Below, one piece after another: positions 26,111-38,676 of a stretch of 64,000 nt of DNA (its first letter is position 1; each line of letters starts with the position of its first letter). The notes under the pieces are model-generated. The model was not told where the DNA came from and did not search any database. It saw nothing but the letters and a program-made list of their open reading frames with translations. The translations under genes and the position numbers were made by a program. The stretch is from assembly GCF_007655135.1 (NCBI RefSeq), contig NC_045134.1, forward strand, positions 23,460,568 to 23,524,567, in the 5' to 3' direction. Source of the DNA: Punica granatum (Eukaryota; Streptophyta; Magnoliopsida; Myrtales; Lythraceae).

Positions 26111-26569
26111 TCGCTTCTCGGTACCCCAGACTACCCCATGGGCTTTACATTTCTCTTTCACAGTATACATAGATAGCATTTAAATTATTTGCTGTTTCAT
26201 TTGATATTTTTTGGCAAATGCCACAGCTCAAGTTCTTATGTCTGGAGAAGATTATTCCTTTCTGTAAGTTCCCGATTATCCTCGGAAGAATCTAGAGATT
26301 CACGTAGTTCGTGACTGCTGCTAGTTGGTTTAGTGTCTAATGCTGTAACTCTGGGAATTGTACAAAAGATGCTATCTGATATTATATAGTAAACATTTTT
26401 TCCCGTTCTATGTTCATCTCCGATCTGCACATGGGCGTTTCATATTCGCTTCTGTGGTACTAATCGGTTGAGATATTACATCCCTTAATTTCTCTGATCG
26501 AAGAACTTGAACTAAGTTAATGAAATTTGATAAATAAATTTGGTTTCTGTTTTCAAACCCCATGCTTAC

Positions 26570-27154
26570 TAGGGCTGATCGGTTCCAGGTACCCTGTATT
26601 TTTTATAATATCCGGATCCTACCCGGTAAGGGATAGGTTCCAAGATTTTGGAACCGGACCCTACCCTGTTGAATCATGGAACCGGAACCTACCCGGAACC
26701 TGTATTATACCACAGGTTCCGGGTACCCTGTTGGAACCTGTAAATGTTTTTTCTCTCGCTAAATAAAATCGAAAATGTCACATACATAATCAGTAATAAC
26801 GCCAAATAGAATATCAACAAAATTTAAATTAATCCACAACAATGAAATAATAATATGTCTCATCAATCCATCGACAAAATTGAACATCCATAATACGATC
26901 TCACATAACAAAATGCCTCTGTTCTGATTCATTAGAGGAGATAGTAACTTTACTCTTTTCTCTTTTGTTTTTTTTAATAAATAACCGGTTCCGGATACCC
27001 TGTAGGCAGGAACCGGAACCGGAACCGATTTTCACAGGTTCCTAATTTTAATACCCGGAACCTACCCTATTTTCAATACGAGCTACCCGGACCCTACCCG
27101 TTAGGGTAGGTTCCAACCGGTTCCGGGTATACCCGGTACCCGTGCACACCCCTA
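26570..27154. mobile_element. 585-bp nonautonomous hAT-type element
   Basis: Inverted ends (TAGGGCTGATCGG... and ...CCGTGCACACCCCTA) are flanked by a perfect 8-bp target duplication, ATGCTTAC (26562-26569 and 27155-27162). Inside are many GGAACC/GGTTCC and GGGTACC motifs in both subterminal regions around an AT-rich centre. An 8-bp duplication and a TAGGGGTGTGCA-like terminus fit the hAT superfamily. It encodes no transposase. Confidence 0.88.
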
Positions 27155-27420
27155 ATGCTTACACATCAGGTTTGCATAACAGGCTTGGTGAAAAGGATCT
27201 TCAAGGTATGCCATCGTCGTCCTTTACTAAGCCGTAAAGGGTTAAGCAATCCTCACTTACCCCCCCCCCCGGGTTTATTCTTTCTTGTTTACTCTAATTT
27301 CTCGACATTTCGGACCTTTGAGTATGTATTCAATCAGAATGATTCATCGTTGAATTTAATTCATACGACGAAAACATCATCACATGGAAAAAGTCTGTAT
27401 GTGAACCCAGACAGGGATCA

Positions 27421-27580
27421 TTAGCACGAATATTTGTCATTATTTCTTACCATGTACAGTTCATTTATTTTAGTCATATATAGATAGTTTACGTACTTAG
27501 AACTTTGAAAACCGCTATATATTTTAATGAATTTCACCTCACACAATATGTGAGGATTCAGTCATTCTACCAATTCTTTA
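27421..27580 (+). repeat. 5' LTR of the copia element
   Basis: 160 bases starting TTAGCACGAATATTTG and ending just before the primer-binding site. Confidence 0.9.
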
Positions 27581-27669
27581 TGGTATCAGAGATCTCAACC
27601 GGGTAACTCCCAATTGATCGGCTTGCTTCCGCTTATCCTTTTAACTCTCCTATCTTCTTCTCGGCAGTA

Positions 27670-28650
27670 ATGGCTAGCAATTCTTCTCCTTCAACCCTCA
27701 CAGTTCTTCCTTCTTCTTCCTCAACTTCCACTGCTCTTCCTTCATCTTTTCCAACTATACATGTTAAGCTTAATGGCAGGAATTATCTTTATTGGAAAGG
27801 AGTAATGACTCCTCTGCTTACCACATACGGATTGCTCGACTATGTCGAAGGCAAAGTCACAGCTTCTTCGGCTCCGCTCTCTGGAATACTCGGTGCCCCT
27901 CCAATCGAAGTTAATTACGTTGATGGTCGGCACAACCAAAGCGGCCGCAACAAGGGTAAAAGCAAGGGAGGAAAAGGAAACGGGAAAGGAGGCGGCTCGG
28001 GTGCTTCTGGGGGTTCGTCTGATCATCAAAATGGGCGGAAAATCCCTAATCAGGGAGCGGGTGGAGAAGAAAGGCAAAACGGGTCGAGTTATGTTAGTTT
28101 GGGTCAGACCCACCCGCGTTTTGACCCGCGCATTGGCCCGATCAATCATGGGCCTTATTTCGGTCGGCCCAGTCTGATCAACTCCTCCGCCCGCGGGTCT
28201 CTTTCTTCTGGGCCTACCCAGCAGCTCGGCCCAATGCAACATTTTCGTCCCGGTTTATCAATTATATGTCAGATCTGCAACCGAGCTGGTCACACCGCTC
28301 CATTCTGTCAGTTCTCTGGGGCTCAGGCTCATCTGGCCTATGGATCCTCTCCGACACTTTCTGACCCAGACTGGTATATGGACTCGGGAGCCACACATCA
28401 TGTGACTTCAGATTTTTTTAATCTCAGTGTTCGTGATGATAATCAGAGTTCTGATAATCTTTTTGTGGGTGATGGTAAATCTCTTCCAGTTTTAGCTTCC
28501 GGTTCTTCTACCATCAAACTCTCTTCACGACCTTTACATTTGAATCACATACTTTATGCTCCTAATATTTCCAAAATCTTATTTCCATATCCAAATTTGT
28601 CAAAGATAATATTTGCTTCTTTGAGTTTCACCCATATTGCTTTATTGTGA
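27670..28650 (+). pseudogene. Copia Gag-protease fragment
   Basis: Open for 326 codons. The N-terminus (IHVKLNGRNYLYWKGVMTPLL) is Gag-like, but most of the Gag domain after residue 65 is missing, so the frame jumps to a Gly/Lys-rich linker. The zinc knuckle CQICNRAGHTAPFC is at residues 200-213 and the aspartic protease motif DSGAT at about 238. After about residue 310 the frame shifts and ends in a non-homologous tail; the pre-integrase part continues in another frame from 28650. Confidence 0.85.
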
Positions 28651-29630
28651 AGGATCGTCATACTCACCAGGAGCTTATGCGTGGCCCAATTAAGGATGGA
28701 CTCTATTGTTTCCACTCGAGAGGCAGGCGCATTGACTGTCCTCAAGCTCAAGCTCATCTCTCTGTGTCCTGGTCCAGTGTCCTATGGCATCAACGTCTTG
28801 GTCACTCGTCTTTTCCCATTATTAGTCGTGCCTTATGTACTTCATATTCTCTGAATAATGATCATGTCGGTCATATCTGTCCTGCTTGTCAAGAAGGAAA
28901 GATAATAAATAATTCTTTTCCACCTACTCTTCATAAAAGCACCTCTTTATTCGAACTTGTTCATACCGACATTTGGGGTCCTGCACCAATCACTTCACAT
29001 ACCAGTCATCATTACGATATTCACTTTCTTGATGACTATAGTAAATATTCATGATTTTATGTTATCAAATCTCGGTCTGATGTACTTAGTGTCTTTCGAG
29101 CATTTCGTCTTCAAATCGAGAATCTCTACGGACATCGAATCAAGTATTTTCAATCAGATGGTGCAAAAGAGTTTCTCTCTGCAGATTTTCAATTTGAACT
29201 GCAGAACAATGGTATTTTTCACCGTATCTCATGTCCTCATGTTCCTCAACAAAACGGTTTAGCTTAACGCAAACACCGTCATATTGTTGACATGGGTCTC
29301 ACATTACTTTCTCACTCTTTCATCCACCAAAATTTTGAGATTTTGCTTTCGAAACAGCGGTGTACCTTATAAATAGGTTACCTACAAAATCCCTTGCTTT
29401 CAAATCTCCTTATGAGATACTTCATGGTCATCAACCCGATTACTCTTCCTTACGGGTGTTTGGATGTCTCTGTTATCCGTACTTACGTCCTTACACACGT
29501 CATAAGCTAGAACCTCAATTTCAACCTTGTGTCTTTCTTGGATATCCTTATCACTATCAGGGTTATCGGTGTCTGAATCCCACCACTGGTCGCATTTTTT
29601 TTATCTATTCAAGTTGTTTTCGATGAGTAT
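28650..29630 (+). pseudogene. Copia integrase region, broken
   Basis: Contains the pre-integrase motif MRGPIKDGLYCF, the zinc-binding HQRLGH...CPAC, and the integrase core start ELVHTDIWGPAP. In-frame stops occur at about 29052 (after FLDDYSKYS) and 29265, and another frame carries the later motif NRLPTKSLAFKSPYEILHG from 29360. It cannot give a complete integrase. Confidence 0.85.
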
Positions 29631-30065
29631 TATTTCCCTTTCAGGACAGGTGCGCCTATCTCGGTGGATACTGGTCGATCCTCTTCTAGCCCTGCATTCG
29701 CTACTGGTATGTCTAGTCCCTCTTCTTCCAGTATAACTTCCTCTTCTATTCCTATTCCATCATCTGTATTTATTCCATTTCATGAGTTTGGTGGATCTGC
29801 CACCTTACCTACCGAGTCACCCATTCCTGCTCCCGAGGTTCATGACCAGTCTACGGGTTTTAGAGTTTCGATTGAGGATACTATGGGTATTGATGCTGCA
29901 CTTGTTACTCAGAACACTCACAGGATGATGACGCGGTCTAAGGATGGTACTCTACCTCCTCCTCGATTTTCTATATCTCGCCACCCTTTGGCTTTCTATG
30001 TTTCTGCTGCTCTGCAGGAACCTCAAACATTTGCTCAGGCTCGCAAACACTCCACTTGGTGAGCG

Positions 30066-31499
30066 GTGATGGAAGAAGAGTATCTGGCATTGCTCCAGAA
30101 TCACACTTGGGAACTTGTCCCATCATCACCTACGCAAAACGTTGTTGGTTGCAAATGGGTCTACCGCATCAAACAGAAGGCCGATGGAACCATTGATCGC
30201 TATAAGGCTCGTCTGGTGGCGAAGGGCTTCAATCAGAGAGAAGGTGTCGATTATTCAGAGACCTTCAGTCCAGTGATCAAGCCGGTTACTATTCGGAATA
30301 TTCTCTCTCTTGCTGTTTCCTCTCAATGGCCGATTCGACAACTAGATGTGAAGAATACATTTCTTCATGGGTATCTCAACGAGGAGGTTTATATGACTCA
30401 ACCCCCTGGCTTTATTGATACTTCTCGCCCTGACTATGTCTGTCGTCTTCGCCGATCTCTCTATGGGCTCAAGCAAGCCCCTCGGGCCTGGTTCCAGCGT
30501 CTCAATACTTATCTTCAGCGGCTTGGCTTTTCGAATTCTAAGGCTGACCCCTCGCTATTTATTCTCCGAGGATTAGATTATCTTGTTTATCTCCTGGTCT
30601 ATGTTGATGATATCATCTTGACCGGGACACCAGGTGCACCTTTTCGATTCATTATTACTGCCTTACAACAGGAATTTGCCATGAAGGACCTTGGTCCTCT
30701 CCACTTCTTTCTTGGGATGGAAGCTCGCACAGATAGTACTGGACTCTATCTGACACAGTCCAAGTACACTCATGACATTCTAGCTCGAACTTCTATGCTG
30801 GAGTGTAAGCCTATTAGCTCCCCGGTCACATCAGGCTCTCGACTTTCTCTTCATGATGGAGATCTTTTTGATGATCCTTCTCTCTATAGGAGTGTGGTGG
30901 GTAGTCTGCAATATCTCTTGATGACCAGACCTGACATCGCCTATGCTGTCAATCAGGTATGTCAATTCATGCACCGTCCCACTACCACTCACTGGTTAGC
31001 TGTGAAGCGTATCCTGAGATACCTCAAGGGTACAATTACCTATGGACTTCATATTCGTCCAAGTTCTACATCATCTATTCACGGCTTCTCCGATGCTGAT
31101 TGGGCCGGTAATCCTGATAATCGTCGCTCTGTCAATGGATTCGTTGTTTTTCTTGGCTCCAACCCCGTCTCTTGGAGCTCTAAAAAGCAACAAACAGTTG
31201 CTCGATCGAATACCGAGTCCGAATACAAGAGTCTTGCAAATGCCACTGCTGAGATCTTATGGCTTAAGTCTCTCCTTTTGGAACTTGGGGTTTCACAGCG
31301 TCACCCTCCGACACTTTGGTGTGACAATATATCTGCGATATATCTTACGGCGAATCCTATTTTTCATGCTCGAACAAAGCACATTGAAATTGACTATCAC
31401 TTTGTGCGAGAGCGTTTCATGCGCAAACAATTATCAATTCGCTTCATTAACTCAGATGATCAGCTAGCTGATGGATTCACAAAAGGATTACCTTCTTGA
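30066..31499 (+). pseudogene. Copia reverse transcriptase-RNase H, open frame of 477 codons
   Basis: This is the best-preserved part of the element. The RT start [20 protein letters not shown], the RT catalytic YVDD near residue 179, and the RNase H motifs [15 protein letters not shown] and [11 protein letters not shown] are present, ending [17 protein letters not shown] at 30060-30062 separates it from the upstream frame. Classed as pseudogene because the polyprotein is interrupted; the RT-RNase H part has no internal stop. Confidence 0.9.
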
Positions 31500-31573
31500 C
31501 GCTTTGCTGACATCCGCTCCAAGCTGCACGTGGAAAACTCACCGTTCGGCTTGCGAGGGAGTAATAGAGAAGA

Positions 31574-31733
31574 TTAGCACGAATATTTGTCATTATTTCT
31601 TACCATGTACAGTTCATTTATTTTAGTCATATATAGATAGTTTACATAGTTAGAACTCTGTAAACCGCTATATATTTTAATGAATTTCACCTCACACAAT
31701 ATGTGAGGATTCAGTCATTCTGCCAAGTCTTTA
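31574..31733 (+). repeat. 3' LTR of the copia element
   Basis: 160 bases aligning with the 5' LTR, with 6 substitutions and no gaps. Confidence 0.9.
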
Positions 31734-34700
31734 AATCTATTTGCCATGAAAATTATATGAAGTAAATTTCATTGAAGTATGCAAAGCTTTAGACATCATG
31801 GCTTCGGTATCATTTGTGAGTAGAAACTCAACTTTGATGGTCTCGATATGGACTATATTTATATGGATTAAAGTAGCATTCGATTGATAAAAGGTTACTT
31901 CTCGATAGCATTTGATTGATAAAAGTCAATTGTGGGCGAATCAAACCTTGGAACTTCCGTACCGACTGAGTTTCCCGTCACACAGACAGCCCGAGCCAGA
32001 GTCTCATTTATCAGTAGCAGCAACCAGACTAGCATGAATTCAGTGTAATGCTTTCATTGAAGATAATAGAGAAGAACTACATGCTCTTGCCTATTCCTTG
32101 AAATGCGGATACTGCAGTGACCAAGATACAGATTCGTGAATTCATTGGAAAATTGTTTTCTTTTTCCGTTTTCTTTGATTCTTTCCTCATATGTGAATGA
32201 CAAGTTGATTGCTACTCTTGGTCTGCAATGTACTAGATGATGGTAAATACTCAAACCGGGGCCAATCGAGGTGGTGGACGAGGCTGGGCCGATGCTACGG
32301 TATTAGGCTGCGTGCACATGACTAATCATATGACGTTGGCATGTTTGGTGGGTCTCGACTCCGTGTGCTGACTTTCTTAGTTTAGCAGTTAAAACACTGG
32401 TCTAACGCATGATCAAGGTTTGTTTTATACTCTCTCTGAGTTATATCGTATCTGAGAATTTCCCGAAATTAATCTTGAGACTTGCTTCCAAACCAGAAAC
32501 AGGGGGCATGAGGGGAAGATCGTTGGAGGCAGATCACCCGAATAGGGGCTTCGAAGACCGGATGCCTGATCGAGGGCCATTGGCAGCTGCAGCAAGCAAC
32601 AAACAGAGCTTAAGCAGTAACCACTCCCTCTACTTTTGCTGAATGCTAGCTTGTCTTGGAATGACCTGCTCGATTTTTCAAGTCATAGCACTTAAATCAT
32701 GAGCCGGGGTTCGGTATAAGACCCGGCTCGAGTAACTTTCCCATCCATCGGTCGCAATCTGATTCCAGTTCATTTGCCCCTCTTAAAAAAACACTAATTA
32801 ATTTATCACCACCTCGGACGATCTCAATATCTATTAACAAGCGTCTCGGGCTGGGGTAGATAGCTCCAATATTAGTAAGTTCCACTCCTTCCTATCAAGC
32901 ATATGTTACCCAAAAGATGGGCCGAAATTTTTGGTTTTAATGATCTATTCAGAATCATTGTAAAATTATTTGAAGTGATATGCATTCTTCGATTATTAGT
33001 AGTAAAGTATTATTATTATTAACATTCTTTCTTGTTTGGGTGTTGTACTTGCACTGAAATTTTATAAGAGACTAGAAAAAGAAATCACTGCGATGCTACA
33101 AAATATTCTATGAGAAGATATTTATTTTTTGAATTCACTGATCAGATAAATTTAAAAATTATTTTGACTTTGTTAAATTTTTTATATCTCATTTATAATA
33201 TAATATTCAATAATATTTCTCAGTGTTCTAAATAAATATGAGAACCTTATCATATTATTAGAGGATAAAATAGTATAATTACATTAAATTAATTAAATAT
33301 TTTTCTTCTAAAAATAGGCAGAAAGTTAAATAATAAAAAAGTAACATAAAATACGAACTTAACGAAAACATGTGCTTATGGAGCATTTACCTTAATGCTT
33401 ATCATGCTCGGTTAAAATTGAGAACTTATTTAATTAAATGTTTTTATCTTTTGTCATATCAAATTTGAACCTTTATTTAAGTAACTTCAATTTAATTTAT
33501 AAAGGCAAATATTTACTTTTTTTGGTGATTTTAATGAAGGCGAATCATTTTCATTTCAGAGTATTGTTTAAATTTTTGTAAATTTATATCCTCTTGATGA
33601 TTATTTGAGTAAGAATCAAATAAAAGAGTTTGATAAAAAAATTAAACTAAATAATCATGTGCCTAAAATTGATTGGAGAAGAGTTATTTTTTTTATTGTA
33701 AAGAAAGGAAGAGAGTGGATATCATAAACATTTTTTCTTGAATCCTATCATTGAGTGACATTTGGCTAAAGGAGACTCTCTTTTAGTTTAATAATATAGA
33801 TATAAATATAGATTATTGTAACCATAATATTTCAAGTATTTATATATATTTATTTAAAAGTGTATGATCCTCGAAGAGAGGCTGAATGATTACAATTGAA
33901 TTTAACTGGTTTAAGTGGCTAGGTTCATCCATACACTGAGACGGTGAGTTTGTCCACTCCTTGTTGGCAAATTGGGCCCAGAAAATTAATTTTGCCCAGG
34001 AAATAGTCTTTGTGCGTTAATGAAAAATCTTCTCTTTTTTTTTCCATTTAAAACTTAAAACTCTTAATTCTCCAAATTTATGATAGAATCTCTGTAATTG
34101 TTAGCTAAATTCCGTTTTTCTTTTTTTTTTTGTGAGTATCCTAGTATCCAAAAGTCTAACGGATTGTAACTAGTCCAGTCGAGTCGGATCGGCCCACTAA
34201 ATGGTAAAGTTCTTCAGGGTAAGTTTATTTAATATAGTCATATGATCTTATTTATCGCACACGCCACATGGTGTAGGGGTATTTGGTGAACTCGAACATA
34301 ATCAAGAAGAGTAAATTGTAAAAAAAAACAAGGAGGCATAACCAAATCAGTTGTGATAAATAATGTAAATGTAGAAACTTCGCAAATGTATATAGCTGGT
34401 ATCATTCACATAAATAACCATGCAGAATCAAATGTGAGGCACATGAAAAATAATTCCACTATTAAACAATTATAAGTTGAAATCCAGAAATTACATTAAA
34501 CCGCATTTTTCATTATGATCCCCCAGCAAATCTTAATCCCCCAGCAAAACCCTAAAACCCTTAAAATATATATTACATGGATTGTAAAAGCACAATCTGT
34601 TAGCTTATCAATCATTTAGTATATATTGAATTAACAGTGACTGATAAGGTACTATATACCGTTTTCTTTTTCTTTTTTTTCCTTTTTTATACGATCATAT

Positions 34701-35500
34701 CTCTTGGACTAAAATCTGATCTAATTCTTTTGGGGGTTAATCCAAATAAGTATCTATATCTATATATTACATAATTTAGACTCCTTTCACCAGAGCTCAT
34801 GAAAGCTCTTTCGATTGATAAGGAGTTTTCATTTATAACCTTCAGTTCATGGACTATCGACCCTTCGCATCTCATGTACATCGGTATATACCTAGCAATA
34901 TATTTATTTATAAGATATATTCGATAAGATTATTTATTTCAAATTTTTTTATTGTAAAATCCATAAATATAATAACATCAATATAAAATAGAAACTACAA
35001 AAAGGCCACTCAATGCGCGAGACAAATGACTAGTTTATATATAATATTCCGTCTCCATAAAATTACTTTCCACAACCTCGAAATAATACTAAAATGAATC
35101 TATTATCGACACGATTAGTTTTTTTTATCAATTGTTTATGTAAAAAGATTATAAAATAGAGACAATTAATGATGGGATACCGAATATTCTCGAAGTAAAA
35201 TTGAGGGAAGAGATTCAGGTGTGTATATATATATATATATAAACAATATTCAAATGAGAGAGAAATTCTTAAATGATTGTATGATGTGATAAAAAAAATC
35301 AATAAGATTTTTATAATCAGTAATAATTATGACAGTTCTCAATGTGATTAACACCCCATTTACAGTTTGATGCATTTTTATTAGTTCTTTCTTAAGCTGT
35401 GTGGTGACATAGGATTAGAGAAAATTTTGTTCTAGAGAGAACACTAAGGATTATTGATGACTGTTGGTAGCAGACAAGATATCCATGAATGTACCCCTGA
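31734..35500. other. AT-rich intergenic region
   Basis: No gene recognised over 3.7 kb. Open frames are short and AT-rich. A (TA)n run lies at about 35223-35240. Small open frames at 32409-32642 (+) and 32697-32885 (-) have no recognisable similarity. Confidence 0.5.
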
Positions 35501-35509
35501 AAGCAGTCC

Positions 35510-35524
35510 ATGTTCATTGATCCC
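35510..35524 (+). promoter_or_regulatory. UPE-box-like sulfur response motif
   Basis: ATGTTCATTGATCCC matches 12 of 15 positions of the UPE-box core AG(G/A)T(T/A)CATTGAACCT, the site bound by SLIM1/EIL factors in sulfur-starvation promoters (from memory). It lies 49-63 bases before the TATA box of an SDI1-like gene. ATGTACCC at 35489-35496 is one base from an EIN3/EIL-type site. Confidence 0.4.
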
Positions 35525-35572
35525 CTCATCTTCCTATACACACATCACCTACTTGCAGATTGATTGATTGAT

Positions 35573-35580
35573 TATAAATA
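35573..35580 (+). promoter_or_regulatory. TATA box
   Basis: TATAAATA, 187 bases before the start codon of the SDI1-like gene. It is followed by a CT-rich leader and GA repeats (about 35738-35758). Confidence 0.6.
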
Positions 35581-35766
35581 GAGAACTCCTCTCTCTCCCC
35601 TATCTCATTTAATTTCTCCCTTAATCCCACACTATCTTACCCCAACAAGACACACATATATTATTATTATTATTATTATGTATATGTGTCTGTATATAAG
35701 TATAGTTGTCTGTGAGAAGGACAGAATAAATAGTTAGAGAGAGAGAGAGAGAGAGAGAGTGAGAAG

Positions 35767-38676
35767 ATGGAAGGCCATGGGAGCTCAGGTGGGAGCAAAG
35801 ACCCATTCCATGTCATTCACAAGGTTCCCTCCGGTGACAGTCCGTATGTTCGAGCCAAGCATGCCCAGGTATCGATTCTTCTTCCTCCTTAATTTTCGCG
35901 AATCGCTCCGGTTCTTCGGTCCTTTGATGATTTCCAGCTGACGACACGAAGACACGGAACTTCTGGTAGCTCGGTGTTGCGTAAATTTTTATGATTTCTT
36001 TAGAACCATATATACTAATCGACTATCTGTTCAGCTAATCATTCGATGCATACTTATCGGTTTATATACTCATTCAAAAACAAAAAAAAAAATCTTCTTC
36101 TCGCTTTTATTTTTCTTCTTTATCCTATTTATATGTGTGATCGATTTAGATTCATGGTATAATCAACATGCCATGTTGAGAATATGATTAACGAATAGTA
36201 TAGTCTATAATAGACAATTTTTGCAAAAACATTATGGCTCCCCGTGCTGAAGAAGATCTCGACGCTTAATTTTCGCCGTGCCTTCTGAAAAGTATCATAC
36301 ATTAATGCTTTTCAAACTTACTGAAAATTCCGATGCTCGAATTTCCATTTGCCATAAACACTACGTACCTTGAGGCTTGATTGGAAGAAGTTTGTTTTCT
36401 CATAGGACTAGGTAGCTAGCTATCCTGTGGTCTGGCCCATGGTGGTCATTGTAGTCATTGGAACAATTTTAAGAATTTGATTTGTAAAATAAAATGATAT
36501 TTTATTCAGAAAAATGAGAAAAATAAAGCAAAATGAGGTTTATTGGAGAAATTAAACTCTGTAAATTAGTGCAATAATTAACTGCCAAGTTTTTTTTTAA
36601 GTTAAAAAGATGCTCTAATATAATAGAATAGAAATTCTAATGACTAAGTAAGGAGGATATATAATTCCATAACGAGAATCAAATGTAAAATCTCTCGATT
36701 ATCAAGCGAGTATATATGTCATTTTGCAATACTCTCTTAATAAAATTTTTTCGATGATCGAACAACATGTATCTGCTTTTCTTCTCATTTCTTTTTTCGA
36801 TTATAAGGGAGGCTCGTGGACTAGTGCAATGCTTTTCTTCTCACTTCAATGTCTTCCGAGAAAAACAATAAGAATCGAACACTGAAAAAGGAAACCTAAC
36901 TAACTGGGTAATGAAAAAGAGAAGTGAGCCCTAATTAATACCTGACTAATATTAGAAACTAATTAAAACCTATACATTTATCTTTGTTGCCACGATTAAA
37001 AGCTGTAATAATATTATCCATCGTACTATATGTTATACTATATGTTATCAACACTGACAGTGCATATGTCCGTCCATATATCGACATTGTTTAGGTGCAA
37101 TTACAATAGAGCACATGGACGCAGTATCTCTAATTAATTTTCCATGATAACTACCGTCAACAACTATACTATATATTCTTGTATATATACATATATAGAG
37201 CGTCCATTTATATATATTATGCTAGAGTTGTAACATAAAAACCCACAGGTATATATATATATATATATATATATGGTGAATGGTCATTACTGTTTATATA
37301 TTATTTATGTACTCAATAAGAATATATGAAATTGTGCATGCAGCTAGTGCAGAAGGATCCGGAGGCAGCGATAATTTGGTTCTGGAAGGCCATAAACGTA
37401 GGGGACAGAGTGGACAGCGCTTTGAAGGACATGGCCGTCATGATGAAGCAGGTCGACCGCTCTGAGGAGGCCATCGAGGTGATCAAGTCCTTCCGGGGCC
37501 GCTGCTCCAGGCAGTCCCAGGAGTCCCTCGATAATGTCCTCATCGACCTCTACAAGGTAACCTTAGTTAGGCCGACTATTTCCTACGACCGTGTGTTTGA
37601 ATTGATATTTATCGAGTTCACGGGCGGTTAAGTGATTACACGGGGCTGGTCGGGGTTCGTCCGACAGAAATGCGGGAAAGTGGAGGAGCAGATAGAGCTG
37701 TTGAAGAGGAAGCTGAGGCAGATATACCAAGGAGAGATCTTCAATGGAAGACCCACGAAGACCGCTCGCTCCCATGGCAAGAAGTTTCAGGTCTCCGTCA
37801 AGCAAGAGACTTCCAGATTACTGGTATGCACCCGATTCTTATTTTCTTTTCAATTTGCACCCTGAAGTTTTGCATTCTCATTAATTCGCTCCCTAAGTAA
37901 GGCTCACTTCACTTCATTACACTGTCCCACGATACATTACGATTTTCATCGTATAGTAATTCTTTATTCTTCTCGATAATTTGGATTAGCAGCCGGTTCA
38001 TTGTCAATCGATTCTTTCGGCTATGTGATCAATTCACCGAGGAAATATCAATATCCCTACTTTGAAGCTAAGCTTTTTGATGAGGAGGACCTGTTCAAGT
38101 ACTTTAATATTTTAGGTCCCAGTCCTCCATTAGGGTACCAGAGAAGGAACAAATGAACCGACCGACGTGGACGGCAAAGTAAATTGAGTTTTAATCGATC
38201 GATCCAGGTTAGGTTAGCCGGTTAAGTCGTAGCGCTTGAGCTGACTGTTGGTACTGTTCTAGGGGAACTTGGGATGGGCCTACATGCAGAAGTTCAACTA
38301 CATGGCGGCGGAGGCAGTGTACAAGAAGGCCCAGATGATCGACCCGGACGCGAACAAGGCCTGCAATCTCGCGCTCTGTCTGATCAGACAGGCTCGGTTC
38401 ACTGAGGCCCAGAGAATCCTCGACGAAGTCCTCCAAGGGGGCGTCCCGGGCAGCGATGACCCAAAGCCGAAGAAAAGAGCAGAGGAGTTGCTGATTGACG
38501 TAAGGTCGAGGCAGGAGGCATCGCCTCCGCCACCCGAGCTCTCATACCTCCTGAGCCTGGACGAGGACTTTGTAAAGGGGCTAGAGCGGCTGATGGGTGA
38601 GTTGGCCCCACCTAGGTCCAGGAGACTACCGGTGTTCGAGGAGATATCTTCATTCAAGGACCAGTTGACATATTAG
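35767..38676 (+). CDS. SDI1/POLLENLESS 3-like TPR protein, four exons, 294 aa
   Basis: Member of the plant MS5/SULFUR DEFICIENCY INDUCED family of TPR proteins. SDI1 and SDI2 repress glucosinolate synthesis under sulfur shortage in Arabidopsis; MS5 acts in meiosis. Exons: 35767-35868, 37344-37556, 37668-37823, 38263-38676, all GT-AG and all in phase 0. The N-terminus has the family motif HVIHKVPSGDSPYVRAKHAQ. TPR-like repeats follow (KDPEAAI..FWKAIN; EEAIEVIKSFR; NLGWAYMQKFNYMAAEAVYKKA; NLALCLIRQARFTEAQRIL), and the conserved block NGRPTKTARSHGKKFQV lies between. The C-terminus ends RRLPVFEEISSFKDQLTY, as is typical. Intron 1 (1,475 bp) contains a (TA)n run at 37250-37274 and a repeat fragment near 36801. 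The upstream UPE-like motif favours an SDI role over MS5. No gene symbol is given because the subgroup is not certain. Confidence 0.92.

Larger units (their letters stand above)
27421..31733 (+). mobile_element. Ty1/copia LTR retrotransposon, degraded
   Basis: Two 160-bp LTRs (27421-27580 and 31574-31733) differ at 6 positions by my count. The primer-binding site TGGTATCAGAG follows the 5' LTR at 27581. Gag-protease, integrase and RT-RNase H are in copia order. A purine-rich tract (GCGAGGGAGT, 31553-31562) lies about 11 bases before the start of LTR identity. This suggests the true 3' LTR starts near 31563 and that the 5' LTR has lost its first bases, which would also explain the missing target duplication. 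Confidence 0.93.

Noticed and set aside
27742..28242. 166-codon minus-strand frame
   Set aside because: It is antisense to the copia Gag-protease region and shows no domain.
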